The notes under the pieces were generated by a model that saw only the letters and a program-made list of their open reading frames with translations, was not told the DNA's origin and did not search any database. A stretch of DNA of 64,000 bases, taken from positions 1-64,000 of the forward strand of contig JAEUMT010000005.1 in the NCBI GenBank assembly GCA_016791365.1. Reading direction: 5' to 3'. Below are positions 46,692 through 55,838 of the stretch, one piece after another (the first letter of the stretch is position 1; each line of letters starts with the position of its first letter). Source of the stretch: Hyphomonadaceae bacterium. Lineage in GTDB: Bacteria; Pseudomonadota; Alphaproteobacteria; Caulobacterales; Aquidulcibacteraceae. Both the position numbers and the translations under genes were made by a program.

Positions 46692-48719
46692 ATGTCGCAA
46701 CGCCGGTGGAGTCTGGCAGCTCTCGCATTCGCGCCGATCCTGGCGCTGGGCGCGTGCGACCAACTCAGCGACGTCTGGGAACGCATGACAGGCGGGGCAG
46801 GCGTTGAACAGCCCGGGCCGGCGCCGCTGGACGATGTGCCTCTGGATGCGCGCGCGCTTTCCGGCGCGATTCAACCGCAAGCCGAGATGGCGGCCGTGCT
46901 CGCGCCCGATCCGGTCCTGATTGCGCCGGGGCAGATTCTGGTTGGCGCGCAAGTCGATCGCCAGCTCTCGGAAACGGCGACCGATATGGGCATCGCCAGC
47001 ACGTTGACGCGGGCCTTGCGCAATGACGGCGAAGAAGCGTTGCAGCGTTTGCCGGACGAGATCGCAACCCAATTGCGCACGCGTGCTGAGAGCGAGGCGT
47101 CCTCCGTCGCGAGCGATGCGGCGCAAGATACGCTGCGCCGTTTGGGGATCAACGGAGAGATCCGCGTACGCCCGGGCGGCGTTGTGACGGTTGATCTGAC
47201 GCACGGCGTCAGCCCCACGGCGTATCGCCGCAACAAACAGCAGCAAACCGATGCGGCCGTTGGCGCGGCCGAGATTCCGGATGCGATCGAATGGAGCCCT
47301 TCGGATCGCTGCCCGCGCATCGTGAGCCAAGCGCAACTTGAAAGCGATATCGCGCTTGCGACGCGGTGCGCGATTCAACGTCTCGCGCAGTCTGGCAGTT
47401 TTGAATACGTCGAGCCGAACTATATCGCCGACAGCGGCTTCACACGCCCGCCGCGGCGCGACCAGCCGTCGACACAAACGCCGGCGCCGACGCAACCTTC
47501 AACGCAAAATCCTTCGCAACCGCCCGCAACGACCGCTCCGGCGCCGGCGCCGGTGGGCGGCGTGCCCAACGATCCGCTCTATTCGTTGCAGTGGAATTAT
47601 CGTCCGAGTTCCGGCGCCAATTCTTCGCCGGGCGGGGCGGGTTTTGTGAGTTTCTGGGAGGCGCATCAGATTGGCGCGCGCAATGTGCGGGTTGCGGTCC
47701 TGGATACAGGGCTTGACCTCGTGCATCCGGACATTCGCGGCGCCGCGAACCTCAGCACAGGCGTCGATCTCATCAACAATCCTGAACGCGGCGGCGATGG
47801 CGACGGCATTGACGCCGACGCAAACGACGCCGGTGATCGTTGCGGCGCAACGGCTGAAAATTCGTATCACGGCACGCACGTCGCGGGTACGATCGGCGCG
47901 GCGGCCACGAACGATCGCATCGGCGTCGCGGGCGGCGCGTGGAATGTCACCGTCATTCCGGTGCGCGTACTGGGCCGCTGCGGCGGCGAGCTTGCCGATA
48001 TCGTCTCGGGTATTCGCTGGGCCGCCGGCATTGCGCCCGCGATCACGGCGGGCAGCCAGCAGATCGCGAACTCGACGCAGGCTGATATCATCAATATGAG
48101 CTTGACCATCCAGGCGCCGTGCCCCGCATCAATGCAGGCGGCGATCGATGCGGCCGTTGCGCGCAATGTCGTGGTCGTTGTGGCGGCCGGCAACAAAGCC
48201 AACCGCACCGCGCTCTATGCGCCGGCAAACTGCAACAACGTCATTGTCGTCGGCGCCAATGATGCGCGCGGCGGCATCGCATTCTATTCGAACTTCGGAC
48301 CGGAGGTGGATGTTCTCGCGCCTGGCGGCGACGTCTTCGCCGACAGCGACAATGACGGGCGCCCGGATGGCGTGCTCTCGACGCGCGCCACGCAAAGCGG
48401 CTGCTACGATCCGCTGAACTCCAATTCGACAGAGCGTTGCTACTACTCGTTCCTGCAGGGGACTTCGATGGCGGCGCCGCATGTTTCGGCGGCGTTGGCA
48501 TTGCTCGCGGCGCAGACAGGGCTGCGCGGCCGGCAATTGGAAGATGCTCTCTTCACCCGCGCGATCACGCCATTCGCGGCGAATTTTGGCGAGATCGAAT
48601 GTGCGCGATCGGCAAACGCGTCGCCGATCTCGGCTGGTTCGGCGACGTGTGCGCGGCCGAGCGGACGTGGCAGGCTCGATCTTGCGCTTGCGGCGCGCTC
48701 AATTGCGGCCTCGCCGTAG
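46692..48719 (+). CDS. Subtilisin-family (S8) serine protease lipoprotein
   Basis: 675 residues. Lipoprotein-like leader MSQRRWSLAALAFAPILALG followed by ACDQ (lipobox LGAC). A long pro-region (about 30-255) ends in SFEYVEPNYIADSG, the usual junction of I9-type propeptides, then a Pro/Thr linker. The catalytic triad is D338 (VAVLDTGLDLVHP), H393 (SYHGTHVAGTIGA) and S592 (LQGTSMAAPHVSAAL), with the oxyanion Asn in VVVAAGNKANR. GGGGAG precedes ATG 46692. A propeptide-like gene follows 45 nt after the stop. Confidence 0.93.
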   Translation: MSQRRWSLAALAFAPILALGACDQLSDVWERMTGGAGVEQPGPAPLDDVPLDARALSGAIQPQAEMAAVLAPDPVLIAPGQILVGAQVDRQLSETATDMGIASTLTRALRNDGEEALQRLPDEIATQLRTRAESEASSVASDAAQDTLRRLGINGEIRVRPGGVVTVDLTHGVSPTAYRRNKQQQTDAAVGAAEIPDAIEWSPSDRCPRIVSQAQLESDIALATRCAIQRLAQSGSFEYVEPNYIADSGFTRPPRRDQPSTQTPAPTQPSTQNPSQPPATTAPAPAPVGGVPNDPLYSLQWNYRPSSGANSSPGGAGFVSFWEAHQIGARNVRVAVLDTGLDLVHPDIRGAANLSTGVDLINNPERGGDGDGIDADANDAGDRCGATAENSYHGTHVAGTIGAAATNDRIGVAGGAWNVTVIPVRVLGRCGGELADIVSGIRWAAGIAPAITAGSQQIANSTQADIINMSLTIQAPCPASMQAAIDAAVARNVVVVVAAGNKANRTALYAPANCNNVIVVGANDARGGIAFYSNFGPEVDVLAPGGDVFADSDNDGRPDGVLSTRATQSGCYDPLNSNSTERCYYSFLQGTSMAAPHVSAALALLAAQTGLRGRQLEDALFTRAITPFAANFGEIECARSANASPISAGSATCARPSGRGRLDLALAARSIAASP

Positions 48720-48764
48720 GCGATAGGGGTTTACCGCAAGGATGAGGCAGCCCAAGGTCGCGAT

Positions 48765-49229
48765 ATGGACGTGAACGCTTTGCGCATCTGGGGCATCGCC
48801 GTGACGGGCGCGCTGATGGCCGGCGCGCTTGCCGTTGCGCTCCAGCCGGACACGCACGCCGAGGCGCAAACGCTGGTGGTGGCGCAAACCGCTCAGGCCG
48901 GGGCGACCGCATCGCATGTCGGCTTCATTGTCCGGTTCCGCGGAACCGGACCAATCGCACGGGCGCAGGCGAGCGCTGCGCGGGGCAATGCGGCGCAGGC
49001 GCAGCGTCAGGTTGAAATTCAACTTGCGCGCCAGACCGCGTTCAGCGGTTTGTGTTTTGATCGCTTCACCGTCGGCGGCGCGGAGATCGTGCTGAGAACA
49101 TGCGAAACCGTTGCGGCGAGTGAACGTGCTGGCGTGCAGCAAAGCTGGGGCGCGCGGTTGCGGGGCATGCGTGCGGTTGAGTATGTCGACGCCAACGCAA
49201 CGGTGACGCAGCAACGCGCGCCGGGCTGA
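48765..49229 (+). CDS. Secreted protein resembling a stand-alone subtilase propeptide
   Basis: 154 residues with a signal/anchor helix (about 8-26). The remainder (SHVGFIVRFRG early, then RLRGMRAVEYVDANATV at the end) has the size and strand order of I9 propeptide/inhibitor domains. VEYVDAN mirrors FEYVEPN of the adjacent protease. Two Cys in the middle could form a disulphide. AAGG lies about 7 nt before ATG. A role as chaperone or inhibitor of the neighbouring subtilase is inference from similarity and position. Confidence 0.6.
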   Translation: MDVNALRIWGIAVTGALMAGALAVALQPDTHAEAQTLVVAQTAQAGATASHVGFIVRFRGTGPIARAQASAARGNAAQAQRQVEIQLARQTAFSGLCFDRFTVGGAEIVLRTCETVAASERAGVQQSWGARLRGMRAVEYVDANATVTQQRAPG

Positions 49230-49240
49230 CGGAGAAGAGC

Positions 49241-50140
49241 ATGGACGCGGGCGCGCCAATCGGCATCGGTGGTTACGAAGAGCGTGTGATCGCGACTGTC
49301 GATGGGCTGGCGCTTTATGCGCGCGATTATCCGCCGCTGGCGCCGGAGACCGGCGTGCCGGTGATTTGCCTTCACGGGCTGACGCGCAACTCAAGGGATT
49401 TTGAAATCGTCGCGCCGCGGATAGCCGCGCTCGGCCGGCGTGTGGTCGCGCCGGATATGCGCGGGCGCGGCCAAAGCGCCAACGATCCCGATCCGGCGCA
49501 CTACGTGCCGGCGGTGTATGCGCAAGACGTACTGAAACTGATGGATGCGCTTGGGATCGCGAAGGCGGTGTTTGTCGGCACATCGATGGGCGGACTGATC
49601 ACGATGGTGATCGCGGCGACGACGCCGGATCGTATCGCGGCGTCGGTGTTGAACGATGTCGGGCCGCAGCTGAACACGTCCGGGATTGCGCGGATCGCCA
49701 GCTATGTCGGCAATGTGCAACCGGTGGCGTCATGGGCCGAAGCGGCCGCCGCGATGCGCGCCACCAATGGCGGCGCGTTTCCTGACCGGTTGGACGATGA
49801 CGCCTTCTGGGCCACGATCGCCCGCCGCACATTCCGCGCTCGCGATGACGGCCAATTTGAACTCGATTATGACCCGCACATCGCGCTTGCGTTTGCCGAT
49901 GTCGATCCCAATGCGCCGCCGCCGGATTTGATGCCGTACTTCCAGGCGCTGGCGAAAGCGCCGGTGCTGAGTGTGCGCGGCGGGTTGTCGGATATCTTGA
50001 CGCCGGAAACAGTGGCGCTGATGCGGGCCGCTGGTGATCGCGTCGATACGGTTACCGTCGAAGGCATCGGCCATGCTCCACTGCTCGATGAGCCTGACGC
50101 GTGGGATGCGGTATTGGATTTCCTGGCGAAAGTGGATTGA
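49241..50140 (+). CDS. Alpha/beta hydrolase (Ser nucleophile)
   Basis: 299 residues. Oxyanion motif VICLHGLTRNSRDFE, nucleophile Ser in FVGTSMGGLITMV, probable acid in the LSVRGGLSDILTPE strand and His in VEGIGHAPLLDEPDAW. Typical of small esterases, lactonases and 2-hydroxymuconate-type hydrolases; substrate unknown. GGAGAAGAG precedes ATG, and the gap to the propeptide-like gene is only 11 nt, so the three genes from 46692 may be one transcript. Confidence 0.88.
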   Translation: MDAGAPIGIGGYEERVIATVDGLALYARDYPPLAPETGVPVICLHGLTRNSRDFEIVAPRIAALGRRVVAPDMRGRGQSANDPDPAHYVPAVYAQDVLKLMDALGIAKAVFVGTSMGGLITMVIAATTPDRIAASVLNDVGPQLNTSGIARIASYVGNVQPVASWAEAAAAMRATNGGAFPDRLDDDAFWATIARRTFRARDDGQFELDYDPHIALAFADVDPNAPPPDLMPYFQALAKAPVLSVRGGLSDILTPETVALMRAAGDRVDTVTVEGIGHAPLLDEPDAWDAVLDFLAKVD

Positions 50141-50146
50141 GCGCCT

Positions 50147-50434
50147 TTACGGAGCGAAGGCGGCGTCGAATTCGCTGGCGAGCCCGAGGAAGCGATTGCC
50201 CCAGCCGCTGCTGAGCGCCAGCTCCTGCATCGGCCCGGTCGGCGCGAACAAGATCGACATGTCGAATCTGTGCGGCACATCGCCGGCGTGGAGGCGGGCG
50301 ATGATGCGGTCGAGTTCTTCGAGCGCGTCGTCCATGTCCCGCCAACTCGACCAGGCGAAATCGTTATCCGGACGCGCGACCAGATCACGGGCGCGTTGAA
50401 AGATGTCGAGCAAGGTCGTCGCGGAGGCGGTCAC
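50147..50434 (-). CDS. Small uncharacterised protein downstream of the alcohol dehydrogenase
   Basis: 95 residues from GTG 50434, 4 nt after the alcohol dehydrogenase stop, so probably translationally linked to it. Soluble: helical first half (TLLDIFQRARDLVARPDNDF, then DDALEELDRIIARL) and FDMSILFAPTGPMQELALSS later. The open frame reaches 50494, but that part lies in the dehydrogenase gene. Family not recognised. It converges with the hydrolase gene with a 6-nt gap. Confidence 0.55.
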   Translation of the reverse strand: MTASATTLLDIFQRARDLVARPDNDFAWSSWRDMDDALEELDRIIARLHAGDVPHRFDMSILFAPTGPMQELALSSGWGNRFLGLASEFDAAFAP

Positions 50435-50438
50435 GCGC

Positions 50439-51563
50439 CTAGAGCGCCCGCTTGAACAGTTCGCGATATTTGTCGGCGTCGAATGGCACCGCATTGGAGA
50501 GCGTGGCGAGATCGGCGACTGCGTAATCCGTGGCGCCGTCGCCGTGCTCCTGCTTCACGCCCATCGCGCTCAAGCTCGGCGGCAGGCCGATGCGCGCGTT
50601 GAGATCGGCGATGTATTGGGCGAGGTCGGCGTTTGGCGCGAGGCCGAGCGCGCGGCGCAGGCGTGCGAACTTCTCTTCGGCGTTGTTGCCGATCATGGCC
50701 AGCGAGTGGGGGAGAATGACGGCGTTCAGCGTGCCGTGGTGAAGCTTCAGTTCGTGAATGCGGCCGAGCGCATGGCTGAGCCCGTGCACGGCGCCCAGGC
50801 CCTTTGCGAACGCCAACGCGCCTTCGAACGATCCCATCATCATATGCCAGCGGGCGTCGCGATTGGCGCCGTCCTTCACGGCGACTTCCAACCATTTGCT
50901 GATCCGCTCGGCGCCGTCGACGCCAATGGCCTCAGCCGGCGGATGCACGACAGGCGTCAGCACAGCTTCGATACAATGGGTCATGGCGTCCATGCCCGTC
51001 GCGGCGGTGAGCGATGGCGGCAAGCCGAGCGTGAGGTCCGGATCGCAAACGGCCGCGGTTGGCACCAGATGGGCGGAGACGAAAGTCTCTTTCATGCCGT
51101 TGTCGAGAATGACGACGGCGCCGGGAGAGACCTCGCTGCCGGTGCCGGCGGTTGTCGGCACGGCGATCAAGGGCGGAATCTTCGTGATGAATTTCATGCC
51201 GCGCTTTGAGCCGCCGAGGCGCTCGAACGGGCCTTCATGCGTCGCCATAAGACCCATGGCTTTTGCGAGGTCCATCGATGAACCGCCGCCGAACGCGATG
51301 ATGCCGTCGGCGCCGGATGCTTTGTAAGCGTCGGAGGCGGCGCGCGATGCGCTCTCGGTTGGGTTCGGCGGCGTGTCGGTGAATATGCCCGCGGGCGCTT
51401 CGCCCAACGCAGCGAGAAGCTTGTCGAGCAAGCCGTTGGCTTTGAGGCCCGCGTCGGTGACGACGAATGGCCGGCTGACGCCGTTGGCTTTCAGGACCTT
51501 CGGCAATTGCGCGAGCGCGCCGAAATCGAATGTGCACTGCGTGAGGAAGTTCATCTGGGCCAT
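50439..51563 (-). CDS. Iron-containing alcohol dehydrogenase
   Basis: NAD(P)-dependent type III alcohol dehydrogenase. 374 residues. Nucleotide-binding FGGGSSMDLAKAMG and VPTTAGTGSEVSPGAVV, metal ligands in MDAMTHCIEAVLT and AVHGLSHALGRIHELKLHHG; all the usual Asp/His ligands appear present. CGGAG precedes ATG 51563. The alcohol is unknown; the butanol/lactaldehyde-type subgroup is plausible. The gene starts divergent from the ABC ATPase with a 90-nt spacer. Confidence 0.93.
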   Translation of the reverse strand: MAQMNFLTQCTFDFGALAQLPKVLKANGVSRPFVVTDAGLKANGLLDKLLAALGEAPAGIFTDTPPNPTESASRAASDAYKASGADGIIAFGGGSSMDLAKAMGLMATHEGPFERLGGSKRGMKFITKIPPLIAVPTTAGTGSEVSPGAVVILDNGMKETFVSAHLVPTAAVCDPDLTLGLPPSLTAATGMDAMTHCIEAVLTPVVHPPAEAIGVDGAERISKWLEVAVKDGANRDARWHMMMGSFEGALAFAKGLGAVHGLSHALGRIHELKLHHGTLNAVILPHSLAMIGNNAEEKFARLRRALGLAPNADLAQYIADLNARIGLPPSLSAMGVKQEHGDGATDYAVADLATLSNAVPFDADKYRELFKRAL

Positions 51564-51653
51564 TGATCGCTCCGTCGCGCGCTTGTCTCATAAGCGGAAC
51601 AGAACCGCCACCGGCAATGGACATCCCCGGCGCCGCAGCTAGACTCGGTCGCC

Positions 51654-53468
51654 ATGACTGAATCCGTTCTCGAAATCTCCAACCTCGCCGTCACGTTCGA
51701 CACGCCGGACGGCGACGTGGAGGCGGTGAAGGGTGTTTCGTTGAGCATCAGCAAGGGCGAGTGTCTGGGGATCGTAGGGGAAAGCGGTTCGGGCAAGAGC
51801 CAGACGTTCCTCGCGGCCTTTGGTTTGACCGCCGCCAATGCGCGCATTTCGGGTTCAGTGAAGTTTCAAGGCCGCGGCGTATTGGATTTGCCCCGGCGCG
51901 AGTTGGATCAGGTGCGCGGGCGACACGTCGCGTTTGTGTTTCAGGATCCGCTCACCGCGCTCACGCCGCACCTCACTATCGAAACACAGATGAGCGAAGT
52001 GCTGGAGCACCATTTCAAGGTGACCGGCGAAGCGGCGCGTCAGCGTTGTGTCGAGTGGCTGGAGCGGGTTCGTATTCCGGAGGCGGGGCGGCGTCTGGGG
52101 CAACACCCGCATGAACTCTCTGGTGGGATGCGTCAGCGCGTGATGATCGCGATGGCGATGATGGCGGAGCCGGCGCTATTGGTCGCCGATGAGCCGACGA
52201 CGGCGCTTGACGCGACCGTGCAAGCGCAAGTGCTCGATCTGATCGAGGATCTTCGCAAGGACACGGATGCGGCGGTGGCGCTCATTACGCACGATATGGG
52301 TGTCATCGCGCGCATGGCGCAACGCGTGGTCGTGATGCGCCGCGGCGAGATCGTCGAGACCGGCGCCGTTGAAGATATCTATTCGGCGCCGAAAGCCGAT
52401 TATACCAAGATGCTGCTGAAAGCCGTCCCCCGCATCGATGGCGATCGCTATGTGCCGCTGGAGCCGCACGATACGGGTGCGCCGATCCTCAAGGTCGAAG
52501 ATGTGCGCGTCACGTTTCCGGTGAAGGTGAAGTCGACCGCGTTGTTCGGCGCGAGCAAGCCGCTCCGTGCGGTTGACGGCGTGAGCTTTCAATTGCGTGT
52601 CGGCGAGACGCTCGGGATTGTCGGCGAAAGCGGTTGTGGCAAGTCCACGCTGGCGCGCGCCGTCGTGCAATTGTTGCCGCGCAATGCGGGCGAGGTGACG
52701 TTCCTGGGGCGCAATCTGCTGCCGAGTGAGCGCGAGGCGATCCGTCAATCGCGCAGAGATTTGCAGATCGTGTTCCAGGATCCGCTGGCCAGTCTAGATC
52801 CGCGCATGGCGCTTGGCGCTTCGATCGCCGAACCGTTGACTTCTTTCGAACCGCTGCTGACGCGCCACCAGCGCGAAGAGCGGGTGAAGGAGATGATGAC
52901 GCAGGTCGGCCTCGATCCTGATCTCATCAACCGTTACCCGCATGAACTATCGGGCGGCCAAAACCAGCGTGTCGGCGTGGCGCGGGCGATGATCCTTCGG
53001 CCGAAGCTGGTGGTTTGCGATGAGGCGGTGTCGGCGCTTGATGTGTCAATCCAAGCGCAAATTCTGAGATTGCTCGCGGACCTGCAGCGCCAATACAAGA
53101 CGAGCTTTCTGTTCATCAGCCACGATCTCGCGGTCGTGCGCGAGATTTCGCACAATGTGCTGGTGCTTTATCTCGGCCGCGCCGTTGAGTATGGGCCGTC
53201 GGAAGTGATCCTGCGCGATCCGCGCCATCCGTACACGAAAGCTCTTCTCGCGGCTGCGCCAACGCCTGACCCGGATGTCGCGCGCAACAAGCCGCGTGTG
53301 CGGCTTGTTGGCGATTTGCCGAGCCCGCTCGATACGCGCGCGCCGCTACGGTTCTTGAAGTCCCGCGTCATCGACAATCCGGACGCGGTGCAATACCGGC
53401 CGCAATGGATCGAAGTGACGTCCGGCCATTTCGTTGCCGAACACGATCCGGCATCTGCCGCCGCTTAG
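51654..53468 (+). CDS. Fused double ABC ATPase of peptide-transporter type
   Basis: Two DppD/DppF-like ATPases in one chain (604 residues), like YejF. First half: Walker A GESGSGKSQTF, signature LSGGMRQRV, Walker B LLVADEPTTALD. Second half: Walker A GESGCGKSTLA, signature LSGGQNQRVG, Walker B LVVCDEAVSALD, then the oligopeptide-ATPase C-terminal extension (HPYTKALLAAAPTPDPDVAR). No permease or binding protein adjoins it, so its partners must lie elsewhere. No good ribosome site was seen before ATG 51654. Confidence 0.93.
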   Translation: MTESVLEISNLAVTFDTPDGDVEAVKGVSLSISKGECLGIVGESGSGKSQTFLAAFGLTAANARISGSVKFQGRGVLDLPRRELDQVRGRHVAFVFQDPLTALTPHLTIETQMSEVLEHHFKVTGEAARQRCVEWLERVRIPEAGRRLGQHPHELSGGMRQRVMIAMAMMAEPALLVADEPTTALDATVQAQVLDLIEDLRKDTDAAVALITHDMGVIARMAQRVVVMRRGEIVETGAVEDIYSAPKADYTKMLLKAVPRIDGDRYVPLEPHDTGAPILKVEDVRVTFPVKVKSTALFGASKPLRAVDGVSFQLRVGETLGIVGESGCGKSTLARAVVQLLPRNAGEVTFLGRNLLPSEREAIRQSRRDLQIVFQDPLASLDPRMALGASIAEPLTSFEPLLTRHQREERVKEMMTQVGLDPDLINRYPHELSGGQNQRVGVARAMILRPKLVVCDEAVSALDVSIQAQILRLLADLQRQYKTSFLFISHDLAVVREISHNVLVLYLGRAVEYGPSEVILRDPRHPYTKALLAAAPTPDPDVARNKPRVRLVGDLPSPLDTRAPLRFLKSRVIDNPDAVQYRPQWIEVTSGHFVAEHDPASAAA

Positions 53469-53469
53469 G

Positions 53470-53919
53470 CTATTGGCGAAGTAGTTCGGTAAGCCGCTCG
53501 CGCAGTTTCGGGGCGGATTCGCCAAGCAGGTCCTTCGGGATGTCGGCGCGAATGCGGGCTTTGGCGGAGTCCGGCAGCAGGTTGCGCAGCAAACCCAGTG
53601 CGCGCGGCGGCGCGACGATGATCAGGTGGTCGAACAGTTTTTGTTTTTCCGCTTCGCCCAAGCGATCCGCGACGCGCTTTAGGAACTTTTCCTCTTCCAT
53701 TTCGTGCAGACTGCGCCCGCCGTCCATGGCGTGGCGGCCGGCGCCGACACGGTCAAAGCTGCGCGGCGGCCGGTCCTGAATGTCGTATAGTTCGTCTTCG
53801 CCGATCTCCATGCCGAGATCCGAGGGCTCCTCGAGACTTGCGCCACGGCGGTGTTCCACCAGCACGCGGGCGCGGCGTCCATCGGCGACGAGCATCCAGG
53901 CGGTTCCGTCTTGCAGCAT
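53470..53919 (-). CDS. Host attachment protein family (eRF1-like fold)
   Basis: 149 residues from ATG 53919, with AAAGGAG 7 nt upstream. WMLVADGRRARVLVEHR at the start and FDHLIIVAPPRALGLLRNLL in the middle match the 'protein required for attachment to host cells' family, which has an eRF1/baeRF-like fold. Despite the name it is widespread in free-living alphaproteobacteria and may act at the ribosome. The frame is open to 54054 but that part is not typical. Converges with the ABC gene, 1-nt gap. Confidence 0.82.
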   Translation of the reverse strand: MLQDGTAWMLVADGRRARVLVEHRRGASLEEPSDLGMEIGEDELYDIQDRPPRSFDRVGAGRHAMDGGRSLHEMEEEKFLKRVADRLGEAEKQKLFDHLIIVAPPRALGLLRNLLPDSAKARIRADIPKDLLGESAPKLRERLTELLRQ

Positions 53920-53968
53920 GTTGCGTCTCCTTTCCATTCGCAACGCGAGGGAGAGGGCGCCGTTCCGG

Positions 53969-55036
53969 TCAGGCGTGCAGGGCGCGCATGAGGTCGAGGC
54001 GGCGCATCGCCTTGCCGGGGAGTTCTGTAAAGCGCGTTTGCGGAAACTTTTCAATGTGCGCGCGCACCGCGTGTTCGGCGCGGCGCACGGCGGCGGACCA
54101 GGAATTGCCGGCCACTACGCCGCGCTCGAGCGTGCGTTGGCCGGTCGAGAGCTGGCGCTTGTACTGATAATCGCCCGGGCCGAAATCAATCTCGGCGATG
54201 CCGTTGTCGCCGGCCCAACCGGCAATCCAGCGCGCGAGCTGCACGCCGGGGGAGCAATTGTCGTAAGCGTTGTCGTGCGCGACGATCCAGAAGTGCAGAA
54301 CCTTCGGGCTACGCAGGCAGAACGCGCCGGCTACAAGCCGTCCGTCAATCGATAGCGTAAACATGGCGCCGCCGAACTGTGAGCCACGCGTTTCGAAGCA
54401 AGCGTTGAGTGTTTGTGAAACCCACGGCGCCGCCCAGATTTCAGGCTGACCGCTACGCTTGAGCTGAGCGTTTTTCCAGGCGAGCAGGGTTTCGAAATCC
54501 GCGCGCTCAGCGGACTGCGCGCGAAATTCAATCCGGCCATGATCGCGCTCAAGCTTGCGGCGCTTCTTGTCGGTCTGGCGCACGAATTCGCCGCGGCGTT
54601 CTTTCAGCGCGGCTTCATAGAGATCGCGGCCGCCCGCGACGTTGGCGATCCATGAGCCTTCCTGGCCAGCGACGGCGCCTTTGAGCAGGTCTTGGCCGGC
54701 CGGCGCGTGCGTGATGTCGATGCGTCCGACATTGAGTGCGCGGCAGAGGTCAGCGCGGTTAATGGGAAGGTTGGGGAGGCCGACGACGCCCTGGTAGTCC
54801 GTGATCGGTGCGCCGAGGCCCATGGCCGCGAAACGCGAGAGGCGTTGGACGCCAAGGAAGCCTGCGCCGTCCTGGATCACGCACACGCGGGCGTCGTCAC
54901 GGACAGCGCCGATGAGCTTTGCCCATTCAGGCGTCAAATAAGGGCTCTGCAACGCGGGATCGGCGCTTTGATGGGCGCGCCAAAGCGCGGTGTCATCAAT
55001 GCTCAGTTCACGCGGATGTATCGTTTCGAGACGCAC
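53969..55036 (-). CDS. CelD/BcsL-type (GNAT fold) acyltransferase
   Basis: 355 residues, GTG start at 55036 with GAGG about 8 nt upstream. The C-terminal half is the acetyltransferase-6 domain: FVRQTDKKRRKLERDHGRIE, then FTLSIDGRLVAGAFCLRSPK and the long LHFWIVAHDNAYDNCSPGVQ segment, ending EIDFGPGDYQYKRQL. Such proteins modify polysaccharides; HfsK, which tunes the Caulobacter holdfast, belongs here. No holdfast genes are nearby, so the target is open. Confidence 0.83.
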   Translation of the reverse strand: MRLETIHPRELSIDDTALWRAHQSADPALQSPYLTPEWAKLIGAVRDDARVCVIQDGAGFLGVQRLSRFAAMGLGAPITDYQGVVGLPNLPINRADLCRALNVGRIDITHAPAGQDLLKGAVAGQEGSWIANVAGGRDLYEAALKERRGEFVRQTDKKRRKLERDHGRIEFRAQSAERADFETLLAWKNAQLKRSGQPEIWAAPWVSQTLNACFETRGSQFGGAMFTLSIDGRLVAGAFCLRSPKVLHFWIVAHDNAYDNCSPGVQLARWIAGWAGDNGIAEIDFGPGDYQYKRQLSTGQRTLERGVVAGNSWSAAVRRAEHAVRAHIEKFPQTRFTELPGKAMRRLDLMRALHA

Positions 55037-55172
55037 GAAATTGCCTCACGCTGTTCGCGCCTGAGGCGACGCAAGGGCTGGGCCTGATTGCGCCCGATTG
55101 TTGGTCCGGACCGAGGATAAGGGGCGCCCGGGCCGCTTGATCTCACGGGCAGGCTCTGAAACAAGCCAGCCT

Positions 55173-55838
55173 ATGACGCGCCCCGTCCTTTATATCGGCA
55201 ACAAAAACTACTCCTCCTGGTCGATGCGGCCGTGGCTGGCGTTGAAATGGGGCGCGGTCGCATTCGACGAAAAGATCATTCCGTTGGGCGGCGAGGGTTA
55301 CGGTCAGTCGCAGATCAGGGAAGTTCGGGAGGTATCGCCGAGCGGCCGGGTGCCGGCGCTGCATCTTGGTGACCTGGTTATCTATGAAAGCCTGGCGATT
55401 TGCGAATGGGCGGCTGAGCAGGCGCCGGCCTTGTGGCCGCGGGACGCGCTGGCGCGCGCCGACGCGCGCGCGGCTTCAAGCGAGATGCATGCTGGTTTTG
55501 CCGCGATGCGGCGCGATATGTCATGCAACATTCGCCGCCGTCTCGCGGCCGCGCCCGACTGGCCCGCGGATACACAGGCCGATCTCTCACAATTGTTCGC
55601 GCTCTGGGCGCGTGTGCTGGAGCGCTATGGCGGGCCGTTCCTGTTCGGTCAGCGCTCCATCGCGGACGCGATGTTCGCACCGATGTGCACCAGATTGCGG
55701 ACATACGCCGTCCCGACGCCTGAATTCGCGCGGACCTATTGCGCGACAATATTTGCCGACGCGGCCTTCCAGGAATGGGAGCGCGCCGGCGAAGCCGAGC
55801 CTTGGACCATTGAACAATCGGAAGCGCTTTACAGATGA
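55173..55838 (+). CDS. Glutathione S-transferase
   Basis: 221 residues. Thioredoxin-like N-terminal domain with YIGNKNYSSWSMRPWLALK (catalytic Ser region of zeta/beta-like GSTs), the cis-Pro motif SGRVPALHLG and VIYESLAICEWAAEQ (glutathione gamma-Glu site). All-helical C-terminal domain with FLFGQRSIADAMFAPM. ATG 55173 begins the domain directly; the frame is open to 55098. The stop overlaps the FKBP start (ATGA). Confidence 0.92.
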   Translation: MTRPVLYIGNKNYSSWSMRPWLALKWGAVAFDEKIIPLGGEGYGQSQIREVREVSPSGRVPALHLGDLVIYESLAICEWAAEQAPALWPRDALARADARAASSEMHAGFAAMRRDMSCNIRRRLAAAPDWPADTQADLSQLFALWARVLERYGGPFLFGQRSIADAMFAPMCTRLRTYAVPTPEFARTYCATIFADAAFQEWERAGEAEPWTIEQSEALYR

